NCBI RefSeq assembly: GCF_000744935.1
Contig: NZ_JQMW01000004.1
Coordinates: 234,869-298,868, forward strand
Length of the DNA: 64,000 nucleotides
Direction of reading: 5' to 3'
Origin: Clostridium sp. KNHs214
GTDB lineage: Bacteria; Bacillota; Clostridia; Clostridiales; Clostridiaceae
In this document: piece after piece, positions 17,739 to 26,606 of the stretch
Layout: the number at the start of each line of letters is the position of its first letter
Position numbering within the stretch: the first letter of the stretch is position 1
Notes under the pieces: model-generated
Database searches by the model: none
The model's input: only the letters and a program-made list of their open reading frames with translations
What the model was told of the DNA's origin: nothing
Made by a program: the position numbers and the translations under genes

Positions 17739-19121
17739 CTATTTTATATTCAAAAACGCTTCTATTATACTGTCAAAATCTCTTGGGAATATAGTTCTTA
17801 AATCCATTATCACTTCATTGTTATAAACTCTCACTACTATTGGAATCTTATTCATTCTAAGTTTATGCTCAATTTCTTCTGGAGTAAATACTTCACTAGA
17901 AACTTTTATTACGTAGGTTTCTATTCTCTCTACAGGCATAGAACCTCCACCTACCATAGAATAGTCACTATCTAATGTAAATTTAAAGTTATTGACCTTA
18001 TTTCTTAATCTTCTTTTTAAACTTTCCGCTTTCTTTTTTACTATTTCTTTAGGTGATAAAAGCATATTTAAAGTAGGTATTTTATCTATAGCTTCATTTT
18101 CGTCTAAATAAAGTCTTAAAGTTGCTTCTAGCGCAGCTAAAGTCATCTTATCTATTCTTAAGGCTCTAGTAAGCTGATTTTTCTTCATTTTGTCTATATA
18201 CTCTTTTTTACCTACAATTATTCCCGCTTGAGGTCCCCCTAACATTTTGTCTCCACTAAAGGAAATTACATCAATTCCTCTTTTTATGCTTTCTTGCACT
18301 GTTGGTTCATAGCTTAAACCATATTTAGTATAATCAATTAAAACTCCACTTCCTATATCCTCATAGGTAGGCACATTGAATTTTTCACCTAACTTAACTA
18401 GTTCCTCTAAAGATACTTCTTCTGTAAATCCCATTATTTTAAAATTAGAAGTATGTACTTTTAACAAAACTCCTGTGTTTTCATTTATATTATTTTCATA
18501 GTCATAAAGGTGGGTTCTATTGGTGGTTCCGACCTCCACTAAAGTTGCCCCACTAAACTTCATAACTTCTGGTACCCTAAAAGAACCTCCTATCTCCACT
18601 AACTGTCCACGAGATACTATAGCTTCTTTCCCATTACATAGCGTATTTAAAACAAGCATCACAGCTGATGCATTGTTATTAACTACCATTGCAGCCTCTG
18701 CCCCAGTTATTTTAGTTATTAAATCCTCTATATGACTGTACCTTAAACCTCTTTTTCCCTTATCTACGTCGTACTCTAAGTTGTTATAATTTTGAGATAT
18801 ATTAATAACAGCTTCTACTGCACTCTCGCTTAATAGGGACCTTCCAAGATTCGTATGTATAACTGTGCCTGTAGCATTAATAACCTTTTTTAATCTTGAT
18901 GATTTTTTCTTATCTATTAATTGTCTAAAGGTTTTCAAAATCTCTTCTTTTGAAAAATTATTAATTTTATCTTTAAGTATTAAATTTCTATAATACTCAA
19001 TAGTCTCTCTAAGTGCATCTATAACCAAAATCCTAATAGTGTTTCCCAATTCCTTTTCTACAACATCTTCTTTTAAAAGTTCATCAACCTTGGGTAAATT
19101 TCTTAGCAATTCTCTGTTCAT
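17739..19121 (-). CDS. selA: L-seryl-tRNA(Sec) selenium transferase SelA
   Basis: 460 residues, the usual length. PLP-dependent enzyme converting Ser-tRNA(Sec) to Sec-tRNA(Sec) with selenophosphate as donor. Visible signatures: [18 protein letters not shown] near residue 85, [11 protein letters not shown], and [14 protein letters not shown], whose Lys is the PLP Schiff-base residue. Start ATG 19121 with AAAGG upstream. It is the middle gene of selD-selA-selB; the 39-base gap to selD suggests co-transcription. Confidence 0.97.
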   Translation of the reverse strand: MNRELLRNLPKVDELLKEDVVEKELGNTIRILVIDALRETIEYYRNLILKDKINNFSKEEILKTFRQLIDKKKSSRLKKVINATGTVIHTNLGRSLLSESAVEAVINISQNYNNLEYDVDKGKRGLRYSHIEDLITKITGAEAAMVVNNNASAVMLVLNTLCNGKEAIVSRGQLVEIGGSFRVPEVMKFSGATLVEVGTTNRTHLYDYENNINENTGVLLKVHTSNFKIMGFTEEVSLEELVKLGEKFNVPTYEDIGSGVLIDYTKYGLSYEPTVQESIKRGIDVISFSGDKMLGGPQAGIIVGKKEYIDKMKKNQLTRALRIDKMTLAALEATLRLYLDENEAIDKIPTLNMLLSPKEIVKKKAESLKRRLRNKVNNFKFTLDSDYSMVGGGSMPVERIETYVIKVSSEVFTPEEIEHKLRMNKIPIVVRVYNNEVIMDLRTIFPRDFDSIIEAFLNIK

Positions 19122-19160
19122 ATTCCCATACCTTTCTCTTAAATTATAGCCATTAGCAAA

Positions 19161-20195
19161 CTAATCCACTAAAATATACCTTCCTGTAAAAGGAATAACT
19201 TCTCCTATTATGGAAGATTTAATTTCCAATTTATTTAGTTCCTTTAACATTTCGCTAGCCTTATTCTTTGAAATGGAAACTAAAAGTCCCCCTGAAGTTT
19301 GAGGGTCAAACAGCATATCTTCAAGCCATTCCTCTAAATCTACTAGCTGGTACTTACCATCTAAATACCCTCTATTATTATAGGCTCCCGCTGGAACCAA
19401 TCCCATTTGGGCATACTCCTTAGCTTCTTCAATATAAGGCACACTGTCTTTATATAATCTAATTGTTACATTTTCTGAACCACTAGCCATTTCATAAGCA
19501 TGTCCCATGATCCCAAAGCCTGTTATATCTGTACAAGCACTTATAGGATATTTAACTACTATTTCTCCTGCATACTTATTTAAAGTTGTCATATTTCTAA
19601 CTGCCTTATCATAGGCTTCCTTAGATGCTAATTCAGCTTTAATGGCAGTATTTATTATACCAACTCCAAGTGGCTTTGTTAATATAAGCACTTCTCCTTC
19701 TTTACATCCACAGTTTTTTAATACTTTGTCTGGATGCACCACTCCTGTAACTGACAATCCATATTTAGGCTCCTCATCCTCTACAGAATGTCCTCCTACT
19801 ACTACGGCTCCTGCCTCTATTACTTTATCAGCACCACCTTTTAATATTTCTCCTAAAATATCAATAGGTAAGCAATTAGGAAAACATACTATGTTAAGAG
19901 CTACTTTAGGTTTGCCTCCCATAGCATAAACATCACTTAAGGAATTTGTTGCGGCTATTTGTCCAAAAGTATACGGATCATCTACCACTGGTGTAAAGAA
20001 ATCTAATGTTTGTATTATAGCGGTATCATCACTTAATTTATATACAGCCGCATCATCAGAAGTTTCTATACCTACTATTAAATTATTATCACTCATTTTA
20101 GGTAACTTATCTAAAATTTTTGAAAGGGTCTCCGGCCCTATTTTAGCAGCTCATCCAGAGGTTTTAGCTAATTGAGTTAATCTTTTGTTGTTCAT
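19161..20195 (-). CDS. selD: Selenide water dikinase SelD, itself a selenoprotein
   Basis: 344 residues including one Sec. The true start is ATG 20195, with GGAGGTGTTTATT upstream; a frame starting at 20096 would lose the active site. Codon 15 is UGA (20153-20151), giving [20 protein letters not shown], where U aligns with the catalytic Cys/Sec of the SGC(U)xxK motif, and Lys 18 is the conserved lysine. A hairpin directly 3' of the UGA (20111-20146) fits a bacterial SECIS. Downstream domains are intact ([35 protein letters not shown]). It makes selenophosphate from selenide and ATP; a Sec-containing SelD depends on its own product. Confidence 0.95.
20111..20153 (-). promoter_or_regulatory. 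UGA(Sec) codon and candidate SECIS hairpin of selD
   Basis: UGA at 20153-20151. Four bases further, CTAAAAT (20146-20140) pairs with ATTTTAG (20117-20111); inside, GGG and CCC flank the CCGGAGA apical loop. The hairpin lies within the short distance of the UGA that bacterial SelB requires. The apical sequence is not identical to the E. coli fdhF loop, as is usual outside enterics. Confidence 0.8.
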
Positions 20196-20240
20196 AATAA
20201 ACACCTCCTATTATATACAGTAATTTTATAATATTAACTC

Positions 20241-20879
20241 CTATATGTCCACCTTATCCCTTAATTTATTGAAGGTTTTTTCCCCTATTCTATCTATTTT
20301 CATTAAATCTTCAATGGAAGAAAACCCTCCATTTTTTTCTCTAAAATCTATTATTTTTTTGGCAGTAGCATCACCGACACCTGGAAGGGTTTTTAATTCC
20401 TCTTCAGATGCAGTATTTAAATTTACTTTTCCGTTTTTGTCTTCTGACTTTTCTCCACTTACACTATTATTTACTCTGCTATTGCTTACATTAGTATTAG
20501 TAAACTGTTTTTCATCTTCCCCTATACTATATACATAAATTAAATCTTCATCCTTTAACTTTTTGGACATGTGTATCCTGTTTAAATCAGCATTTTTATT
20601 AAAGCCTCCTGCCATTTTAATAAGTTCATTTATTCTACTATCCTTATTTAAAGTGTAAACTCCAGGCTTTTTCACAGCACCTTTTATGTCTACTACTATA
20701 TTTGAACTAGATGATTCTGTTTTAAAGCTGCTTTTCTTAAGGGTATTACTTTCTACAAACATATCCTCAGAATTAACTTTCTTTTGTTGTGGCTTTGATA
20801 TATTATACCCTACAATTAAAAATATTATTGATATAGCTAATATTACTAAAGAACCTATATACTTTTCCCTATTTCTCAA
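20241..20879 (-). CDS. comEA: ComEA-type helix-hairpin-helix DNA-binding competence protein
   Basis: 212 residues. Start TTG 20879 is preferred: AAAGGGGAG lies six bases upstream, while an upstream ATG at 20999 would place the start inside an F1 element. An N-terminal membrane anchor (IGSLVILAISIIFLIVGYNI) precedes an SLBB-like domain (GAVKKPGVYTLNKDSRINEL), a Ser/Asn-rich linker and the C-terminal double HhH domain (LNTASEEELKTLPGVGDATA). It is expected to bind duplex DNA outside the membrane and hand it to ComEC. It lies 46 bases upstream of selD on the same strand, so it may head the Sec transcript. Confidence 0.92.
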   Translation of the reverse strand: MRNREKYIGSLVILAISIIFLIVGYNISKPQQKKVNSEDMFVESNTLKKSSFKTESSSSNIVVDIKGAVKKPGVYTLNKDSRINELIKMAGGFNKNADLNRIHMSKKLKDEDLIYVYSIGEDEKQFTNTNVSNSRVNNSVSGEKSEDKNGKVNLNTASEEELKTLPGVGDATAKKIIDFREKNGGFSSIEDLMKIDRIGEKTFNKLRDKVDI

Positions 20880-20929
20880 ATTATTCTCCCCTTTTACAAT
20901 GTTTATTATAAATAAAAAAATTATGATAT

Positions 20930-21181
20930 GATTATCCAACAAGAGTATTACATTACTTGAATTATGAAATTTTTCTAGAATAACTTGCATAAGAAGCAAT
21001 GAAACTATTTATATGATTATCCCACAAAAGCATTACATTACCTGAATTATGAAATTTCTCTGGAATGACTTGCATAAGAAGCAACGGAACTATTTAAATT
21101 TATTATTTCCAACTCTTATGCAAATCATGAAGAATAAATTTCATAATCATACCATATTATACATTTTTCCGATTTAATTAT
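20930..21181. repeat. F1 palindromic element, tandem half plus full copy (copy 4)
   Basis: A left half-copy (20930-21014) beginning GATTATCCAACAAGAG is followed by a complete copy (21015-21181) beginning GATTATCCCACAAAAGC; both carry TTGAATTATGAAATTT and AACTTGCATAAGAAGCAA-type blocks. The full copy is more diverged than others at its right end (TTCCGATTTAATTA). It lies between divergent comEA and dacF. Confidence 0.8.
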
Positions 21182-21305
21182 GTTATATTTTTGAGAATTT
21201 ACAACTGTCTATTTTAAATTATTACCATTATTTTATATTTTAGTATCGATTAATACTGCTTTTTTTGATATACTAAAAAATATAAAACATTTTAAGGAGG
21301 CAAAA

Positions 21306-22571
21306 ATGAAAAAGTTTATAATTTCACTAATTTCGTTTTGTATAATATTTTGCAGTTACGCTCAAGCTGCTACTCCACCTCCCCCATCCGTATCCGCAGA
21401 TGGAGCTATTGTTTTGGATGCAAATTCAGGCAGAATACTATACTCAAAAAACATGGACACTCAGTATGCACCTGCATCAACTACAAAAATAATGACTGCC
21501 TTACTGACCTTAGAAAACTGTAAATTAAGTGACGTGGTTGTTGTAGGAAAAAACCCTCCTTTAGCTGATGGAAGTAAAATATACATATTTGAAGGAGAGA
21601 AATTCACTGTAGAACAATTACTGTATGGACTTCTACTAGCCTCTGCAAATGATTGTGCTGAAGCATTAGCTGAACATATAGGTGGTTCAATAGATGGTTT
21701 CGCTAATATGATGAATAAAAGAGCAAAGGAACTAGGCTGCAAAAACACTAATTTTGTAAATCCCAGCGGTCTCTACAATGATAAACATAGAACATCTGCT
21801 AGAGACTTAGCTTTAATAATGAAAGAACTTGTAAATCAACCTGAATATTCAAAGATAGCAAAAACTAGTTCTTACAAAATACCACCTACTAATTTATCTA
21901 AAGAAGAACGTCCTTTATGGAATGAAAATAGACTTGTACAACCTTATTCAAAATTTTATTACAACACTTGTGAAGGCGGTAAAACGGGATATACCATACA
22001 ATCTCTTCACTCATATGTAGCCAGCGCCTCAAAAGACAATCACAGATTAATAGTTGCTTTAACCCATGATAATAATAAAACATATTTTAATGATTCCGTT
22101 GCCCTTTTCAATTACGCATATGATAATTTTGGTTTAGTGGAACCTTATTTAAAAGGACAAACTCTTCAAAATTATAAAGTAGATAAAGATTCCAGTATTC
22201 CTTTAACCTTGGGTAAAAACTTTTACTATACTATAGAAAAATCTTTAGCTTCAAAGGCATCATTCAAAATAGAACCTAAGCTTAACAAGACTATAGGAAA
22301 AACTCCATTAAAAAAAGGAGAAACTATAGGAAAGGGATTAGTAAAGTTAAACGGCAAAACTATAGGTGAGGTAAATCTATTAAGTGGTAAAGATTTTAAA
22401 CCTAAGAAAACCGCATCTTCTATTTTATCAAGCACTACCAGCAAAGGAAAAGCTGTTTTAAAATATTTATTTTATATATTTGTTATACTGCTAGTGGTTT
22501 ACATCATACTTAGAATAATTAGAAAAAGAAAAAAAAGAAATAGATATAAGCATACTTACAAAAAGTTTTAA
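21306..22571 (+). CDS. dacF: D-alanyl-D-alanine carboxypeptidase (DacF-like class C low-MW PBP)
   Basis: 421 residues. Signal peptide ending near CSYAQAA, then peptidase S11 domain: PASTTKIM (SxxK), SANDC (SxN) and GGKTGYT (KTG), all present, followed by the beta-rich C-terminal domain and a final membrane anchor (YLFYIFVILLVVYIILRII) with a basic tail. It trims the terminal D-Ala from peptidoglycan pentapeptides at the outer membrane face. Start ATG 21306, with AAGGAGG upstream. The S11 assignment is firm; dacF among paralogues is a best guess from length and C-terminal anchor. Confidence 0.9.
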   Translation: MKKFIISLISFCIIFCSYAQAATPPPPSVSADGAIVLDANSGRILYSKNMDTQYAPASTTKIMTALLTLENCKLSDVVVVGKNPPLADGSKIYIFEGEKFTVEQLLYGLLLASANDCAEALAEHIGGSIDGFANMMNKRAKELGCKNTNFVNPSGLYNDKHRTSARDLALIMKELVNQPEYSKIAKTSSYKIPPTNLSKEERPLWNENRLVQPYSKFYYNTCEGGKTGYTIQSLHSYVASASKDNHRLIVALTHDNNKTYFNDSVALFNYAYDNFGLVEPYLKGQTLQNYKVDKDSSIPLTLGKNFYYTIEKSLASKASFKIEPKLNKTIGKTPLKKGETIGKGLVKLNGKTIGEVNLLSGKDFKPKKTASSILSSTTSKGKAVLKYLFYIFVILLVVYIILRIIRKRKKRNRYKHTYKKF

Positions 22572-22599
22572 GGTTAAAATATTTGTACATATTGTTGCA

Positions 22600-22662
22600 G
22601 ATAAAATAAATAACAAGTCATTATGCTAGTATATTTGACTTGTTATTTATTTTCATGTACCT
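22600..22662. repeat. F2 palindromic element, internally deleted copy
   Basis: Only the outer arms remain: AATAAATAACAAGTCATTAT joined through GCTAGTATATT to GACTTGTTATTTATTTTCAT. About 60 bp instead of 160, a near-perfect hairpin. The end GTACCTA overlaps the stop codon of the pseudouridine synthase gene (TAG at 22663-22661). It sits between convergent dacF and rluD and could terminate both. Confidence 0.8.
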
Positions 22663-23563
22663 AATGTGTATTTTTTATTTTTAAAACCAAATTCTTCATA
22701 TCTTCTGGCAGTTCGCATTCTAATTCTACTATGCGTCCATCCCTAGGATGTGGAAAAGATAGTTTAAATGCGTGCAAAGCCTGTCTTTCTATATAATCTT
22801 TCTCTTCCTTTCCATACAGTATATCTCCATATAAAGGGTGTCCTAAACTACTTAAATGTACCCTTATTTGATGGGTTCTTCCCGTTTCTAAATTTAATTT
22901 TACTAAATCACCACCAGCATAACTTTCAATTACATTATAGTGTGTTATACTCTCCTGACCCCTAACGTCTATTACTCTCTTTATGCTATCATCTTCTGTT
23001 CTATATATGGGTTTATTAATAGTTCCAGATTTTTGTTCTAAATTTCCATGTACCACTGCCATATAACCCTTTTGAAAAGACTCTTTTTTCATATCCCTTG
23101 CCAGTGCCATATGGGAAAATTGATTCTTAGCAATCAATATAAGACCAGATGTATCCATATCAAGCCTACTTACTAATCTTACTATACAATTTTCGCCTTT
23201 TTCTCTAAAATAGTATAAAAGACCATTGGACAAAGTACCTGTAGGATAACTTCTAGTTGGATGAACCACCATACCTGGAACTTTATTTAAAACTACCACA
23301 TCCAAATCTTCATATACAATGTTCAAATTCATTTTTTCTGGAATAATATTTTGCTCTTCTTCCTTATTTATTTTTATTTCAATAATGTCTCCTATTGATA
23401 TTTTGTTATTTAATCTAGCGTTTTTTCCATTGACCTTTATTCTGCCATCCTTTATTGCATACCTTATAAATCTGCTGGATAATTTTACTGTAAATTTTAA
23501 ATACTCCTTTAGTTTAACTTCTTCTTCACCTGGTTTAATTATATATTTTATTATATTATCCAT
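22661..23563 (-). CDS. RluA/RluD-family rRNA pseudouridine synthase
   Basis: 300 residues: N-terminal S4 RNA-binding domain (SSRFIRYAIKDGRIKVNGK) and the RluA-type catalytic domain with the signature SRLDMDTSGLILIAK, whose second Asp is catalytic, and LETGRTHQIRVHLSSLGHP. It isomerises uridines in 23S rRNA or tRNA; the exact target (RluD, YhcT or YjbO type) cannot be told from sequence. Stop codon coincides with the end of a shortened F2 element. Start ATG 23563, with GGGAACTAG upstream, weak. Confidence 0.92.
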   Translation of the reverse strand: MDNIIKYIIKPGEEEVKLKEYLKFTVKLSSRFIRYAIKDGRIKVNGKNARLNNKISIGDIIEIKINKEEEQNIIPEKMNLNIVYEDLDVVVLNKVPGMVVHPTRSYPTGTLSNGLLYYFREKGENCIVRLVSRLDMDTSGLILIAKNQFSHMALARDMKKESFQKGYMAVVHGNLEQKSGTINKPIYRTEDDSIKRVIDVRGQESITHYNVIESYAGGDLVKLNLETGRTHQIRVHLSSLGHPLYGDILYGKEEKDYIERQALHAFKLSFPHPRDGRIVELECELPEDMKNLVLKIKNTH

Positions 23564-23581
23564 CTAGTTCCCTTCTTCCCT

Positions 23582-23612
23582 TAAAAGGCTATGTATTTAA
23601 ACACAGCCTTTT
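23582..23612 (-). terminator. Terminator of the LCP gene cluster
   Basis: Minus-strand AAAAGGCTGTGT and ATAGCCTTTT form a strong hairpin before the rluD start. It lies beyond the F2 element that separates it from the end of the LytR-CpsA-Psr gene, suggesting the element inserted between stop codon and terminator. Confidence 0.65.
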
Positions 23613-23613
23613 A

Positions 23614-23772
23614 AGGCACATTCAAATAAATAACAAGTCAGTATGCTATTCTATTTTGCGTCATACTGCGTCAGCAGAACCCACCGATAGTTCTACTAGC
23701 GGCGGAACCTGTTTCCTTGTCTGACACAAAATACACCTGCATCTTTAACTTGTTATTTATTTGAATGTACCT
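23614..23772. repeat. F2 palindromic element, copy 5
   Basis: Full-length, nearly identical to copies at 13067 and 56592: AAGGCACATTCAAATAAATA left, GCGGCGGAACCTG centre, TTGAATGTACCTAA right. Lies between the LCP gene stop (23785) and its terminator. Confidence 0.92.
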
Positions 23773-23784
23773 AATATAATAATT

Positions 23785-25062
23785 TTATTTAATGTAATCA
23801 TGGTCTTCGCCTAATATAACCGTTATATCATAATTTCCTTCAGAACTTGACCCTTGTTCTACTTTATTTATTTTAAAATCACTTTTAATATTTCTCACCA
23901 CATTATCTTCAAAAGATTTATTAAAAATTATTTTGCTATCAACAGCTCTTTTAGCATTACCTGTTTCTATATTAGAATATCCTCTTTTTTTCAAATATTC
24001 AGCATAGTTTGATGCCAATCCATTTTTTTTAGTTGTGTTAAGTACCTTAATTTTTAAAGCACTTCTATCTATGGACATAGGTTTACTTCCTCTAAGTTCA
24101 CTTAGCAAATCTGCACTCTTTTCCTCATCATATATGAAATAAGAAGTGTCACCTATATACTTTCCTTCTCCTGCTATAGTTGACATCTTAATATTTGAAG
24201 AATCTACTTTAGTTACAGACATACCATAGGATATTATTTCTGTAGGTGACATATTAGTAGTTATATATTTAGAAGCTATATCCAATATATCTTTAAGCTT
24301 AAAAACAATACTTGGACTTTTTACTTTTTCTATTACTTTTTCTATAAATATATGTTGATTCTTTATTCTACCTATATCTCCCTCAGCTAATCCTGTTTTA
24401 TCATTGTTTTTCCTCCATCTAAAGAATTCTTCAGCCTTTTTACCATCTAGATGTGCAACAGTGCCCTTTTGAAAATGTATGCTTAAATTTTGTTTAGGGT
24501 CATCGTAATTCATATTATAATTTATAGGCATATCTACACCACCTATAGCATCTATTACCTTTCTAAAACCTTCATAATCCAATTTTACATAATAATTTAT
24601 ATCAATACCCAATAAATCCTGTACAGAATCTATAGCGCCCTTCATTCCACCTATGGCATGAGCATTATTAATTTTCTGTGTTTTGCCATTAATCTCTACC
24701 TTAGTGTCTCTTGGCACAGATACTATGTGAGCTTTTTTCTCCTTAGGTTCATAATGCATAACCATCATTGTATCTGTTCTTTTTGGCACATTTGTCCCCT
24801 TGAGCTTAGGGTCTCCAATATCTACCCCAACTATGAATATATTTACTGGGTCATCTTTTTCTACCTTTGGTATCTCTACTTTATCCTTTGGATTTTTATT
24901 ATCCATATTTTTACCCATTTTATATAGAGAATAATACGAGTATGCTCCAAATGAAACTACCCCTAATAAGGCTATAAATAAAAGTCCCGCAAAGAATTTT
25001 TTAACTCCACTTTTCTTTTTCTTTTTTACAACCTTCTTTTTATTTTTACTTCTCTTGTCCAT
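23785..25062 (-). CDS. LytR-CpsA-Psr (LCP) family cell-wall glycopolymer ligase
   Basis: 425 residues. A lysine-rich cytoplasmic tail and one TM (FFAGLLFIALLGVVSFGAYS) precede the LCP domain with RTDTMMVMHYEP, IVSVPRDTKV and the Arg-rich FFRWRKNN motif that grips the polyprenyl pyrophosphate. A LytR_C domain (KIKVLNTTKKNGLASNYAEY) closes the protein. LCP enzymes transfer teichoic acid or capsule from lipid carrier to peptidoglycan. The start ATG 25062 directly follows the yqeK stop (TAAATG), so the two are translationally coupled. Confidence 0.92.
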   Translation of the reverse strand: MDKRSKNKKKVVKKKKKSGVKKFFAGLLFIALLGVVSFGAYSYYSLYKMGKNMDNKNPKDKVEIPKVEKDDPVNIFIVGVDIGDPKLKGTNVPKRTDTMMVMHYEPKEKKAHIVSVPRDTKVEINGKTQKINNAHAIGGMKGAIDSVQDLLGIDINYYVKLDYEGFRKVIDAIGGVDMPINYNMNYDDPKQNLSIHFQKGTVAHLDGKKAEEFFRWRKNNDKTGLAEGDIGRIKNQHIFIEKVIEKVKSPSIVFKLKDILDIASKYITTNMSPTEIISYGMSVTKVDSSNIKMSTIAGEGKYIGDTSYFIYDEEKSADLLSELRGSKPMSIDRSALKIKVLNTTKKNGLASNYAEYLKKRGYSNIETGNAKRAVDSKIIFNKSFEDNVVRNIKSDFKINKVEQGSSSEGNYDITVILGEDHDYIK

Positions 25063-25650
25063 TTATTCTTCCACCTTCAACTTTCCATTTATAATAGTGT
25101 AATTTCTTGCTGCAATGGTATCTTGATGTAAAAGTTCACCCTTAGAAATTACATAATTAATAGCATTATCAAAAGCCATTATAAGTGCTTTATCTAAATC
25201 TTCAAAAGCTGTTTCTCTCAATTTATCTACTCCACTAAAAATTCTAGAAGGTTCTACATAATCACTTATATATATAATTTTCTCTAAAGTGGTCATATTT
25301 TTCTTTCCAGTGGTATGAAATTTTATTGAATTCAATATCTCTCTGTCTTTAATGTTCATAACTTTATCTGCTATTATAGCTCCTGCTAATCCATGTAAAA
25401 GCTGAGGTTGTTTCTTACACACTTCATCTATTACATATCCTTCTTGCCTAACCATTTCCATAAGCCTATCATCGTTTAAATTTTTTGCACAATCATGTAC
25501 AATTCCTGCTATTTTAGCTTTTTGCACTAAGGTTTTATCATATTTTATAGCTAACTTTTCTGCCATATCTCGCACACCTAAACTATGATTAAATCTGGAC
25601 TCCTTCAAATTACTTTTTAAGTAGTTTAATATAGTCTCATCATCCCACAT
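25063..25650 (-). CDS. yqeK: YqeK-type HD-domain Ap4A hydrolase
   Basis: 195 residues. The HD superfamily metal motifs are visible: SLGVRD near the start (His in NHSLG), GIVHDCAKN (HD), LLHGLAGA, and ISDYVEPSR. Length and position next to nadD match YqeK, known to hydrolyse diadenosine tetraphosphate symmetrically. Start ATG 25650 has AGGAGG upstream. Overlap-free operon: obg, yhbY, nadD, yqeK, LCP. Confidence 0.93.
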   Translation of the reverse strand: MWDDETILNYLKSNLKESRFNHSLGVRDMAEKLAIKYDKTLVQKAKIAGIVHDCAKNLNDDRLMEMVRQEGYVIDEVCKKQPQLLHGLAGAIIADKVMNIKDREILNSIKFHTTGKKNMTTLEKIIYISDYVEPSRIFSGVDKLRETAFEDLDKALIMAFDNAINYVISKGELLHQDTIAARNYTIINGKLKVEE

Positions 25651-25661
25651 ATGCTATCCTC

Positions 25662-26264
25662 CTAAACATATAAACCCTTATGTCTTATGTACGCATCTAC
25701 TCCCTTAGGAAGTAAATAATAAACTTCTTGTCCCTTTTTTATCATGTTCTTTATTCTAGTTGATGAAATATCTAATAGGGGTATATTTAAAAATTCAATA
25801 TTCTCTTCATACTTATTTTGAACAAAATCTTTCCATTTTAATATATCACATATTTCATAACCTGGCCTATTAAAAACGATAAATTTACAATTTGATAAAA
25901 TATTTTTTACGTTTTTCCAAGTTTCAATTTCCATTAAGCAATCTACTCCTGTTATAAAATACCATTCAGTATTTTTTTCAGAATTTTTAAAGTGTGCTAT
26001 AGTCTCGTGGGTATAACTAAGCCCTCTTTTTTCTATTTCATAATGGCTTAAGTCAAATTTTTCTTCATCCTTAATTGCTTCACGTATCATTTGGTACCTT
26101 AACTCGCTATCAGTTATAATCCTCTCCCTCTTATGAGGTGGATTACCACTAGGAACAAAAATTACCTTATCTAAATTAAGTTTATATAGGGCCTGATATG
26201 CTATATACAAGTGCCCTATATGTATAGGATCAAAGGTTCCTCCAAAAATAGCTTTCTTAATCAT
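25662..26264 (-). CDS. nadD: Nicotinate-nucleotide adenylyltransferase
   Basis: 200 residues. GGTFDPIHIGHL is the nucleotidyltransferase GxFxPxHxGH motif and DISSTRIKNMI the ISSTxIR motif. It adenylates NaMN to form deamido-NAD in NAD biosynthesis. The start at ATG 26264 (MIKKAIFGG) is preferred over 26282 because it matches the family start and has GAAAGAAG upstream. Confidence 0.95.
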   Translation of the reverse strand: MIKKAIFGGTFDPIHIGHLYIAYQALYKLNLDKVIFVPSGNPPHKRERIITDSELRYQMIREAIKDEEKFDLSHYEIEKRGLSYTHETIAHFKNSEKNTEWYFITGVDCLMEIETWKNVKNILSNCKFIVFNRPGYEICDILKWKDFVQNKYEENIEFLNIPLLDISSTRIKNMIKKGQEVYYLLPKGVDAYIRHKGLYV

Positions 26265-26297
26265 GATGCATTCTTCTTTCATTAAATAATTAAACTA

Positions 26298-26588
26298 TTA
26301 TGGTAATTCTATTTTAGGTTTCTTTTCGGATTTTCTGTACAAAACAAATTTATTTCCTATGCACTGAACTCCTTCACATTGAATCTCCTTACATATTATA
26401 TCAGAAGCTTCTCTTGCAGTGAATTCACTATTATTTAAAACACTAATTTTTATAAGCTCCCTAGCTTCTAGTGCATCCTCTATTTGTTTTAAAAAAGCCT
26501 CATTTATTCCACCTTTACCTACTTGAAATATTGGAACAATTGTATTGGCTAAGCTCCTTAAGTAACTTCTTTGCTTACTTGTTATCAT
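26298..26588 (-). CDS. yhbY: YhbY-type CRM-domain RNA-binding protein
   Basis: 96 residues, one CRM domain: MITSKQRSYLRSLANTIVPI, FQVGKGGI (the GxxG loop) and LYRKSEKKPKI at the end. Associated with pre-50S ribosome assembly. Start ATG 26588 with GGAGGAAATAA upstream. Next to obg, another 50S assembly factor. Confidence 0.93.
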   Translation of the reverse strand: MITSKQRSYLRSLANTIVPIFQVGKGGINEAFLKQIEDALEARELIKISVLNNSEFTAREASDIICKEIQCEGVQCIGNKFVLYRKSEKKPKIELP

Positions 26589-26606
26589 AATAATTATTTC
26601 CTCCTA

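Noticed and set aside
20097-20195. selD starting at 20096
   Set aside because: This would remove the catalytic Sec residue and the well-placed ribosome binding site at 20201-20208.
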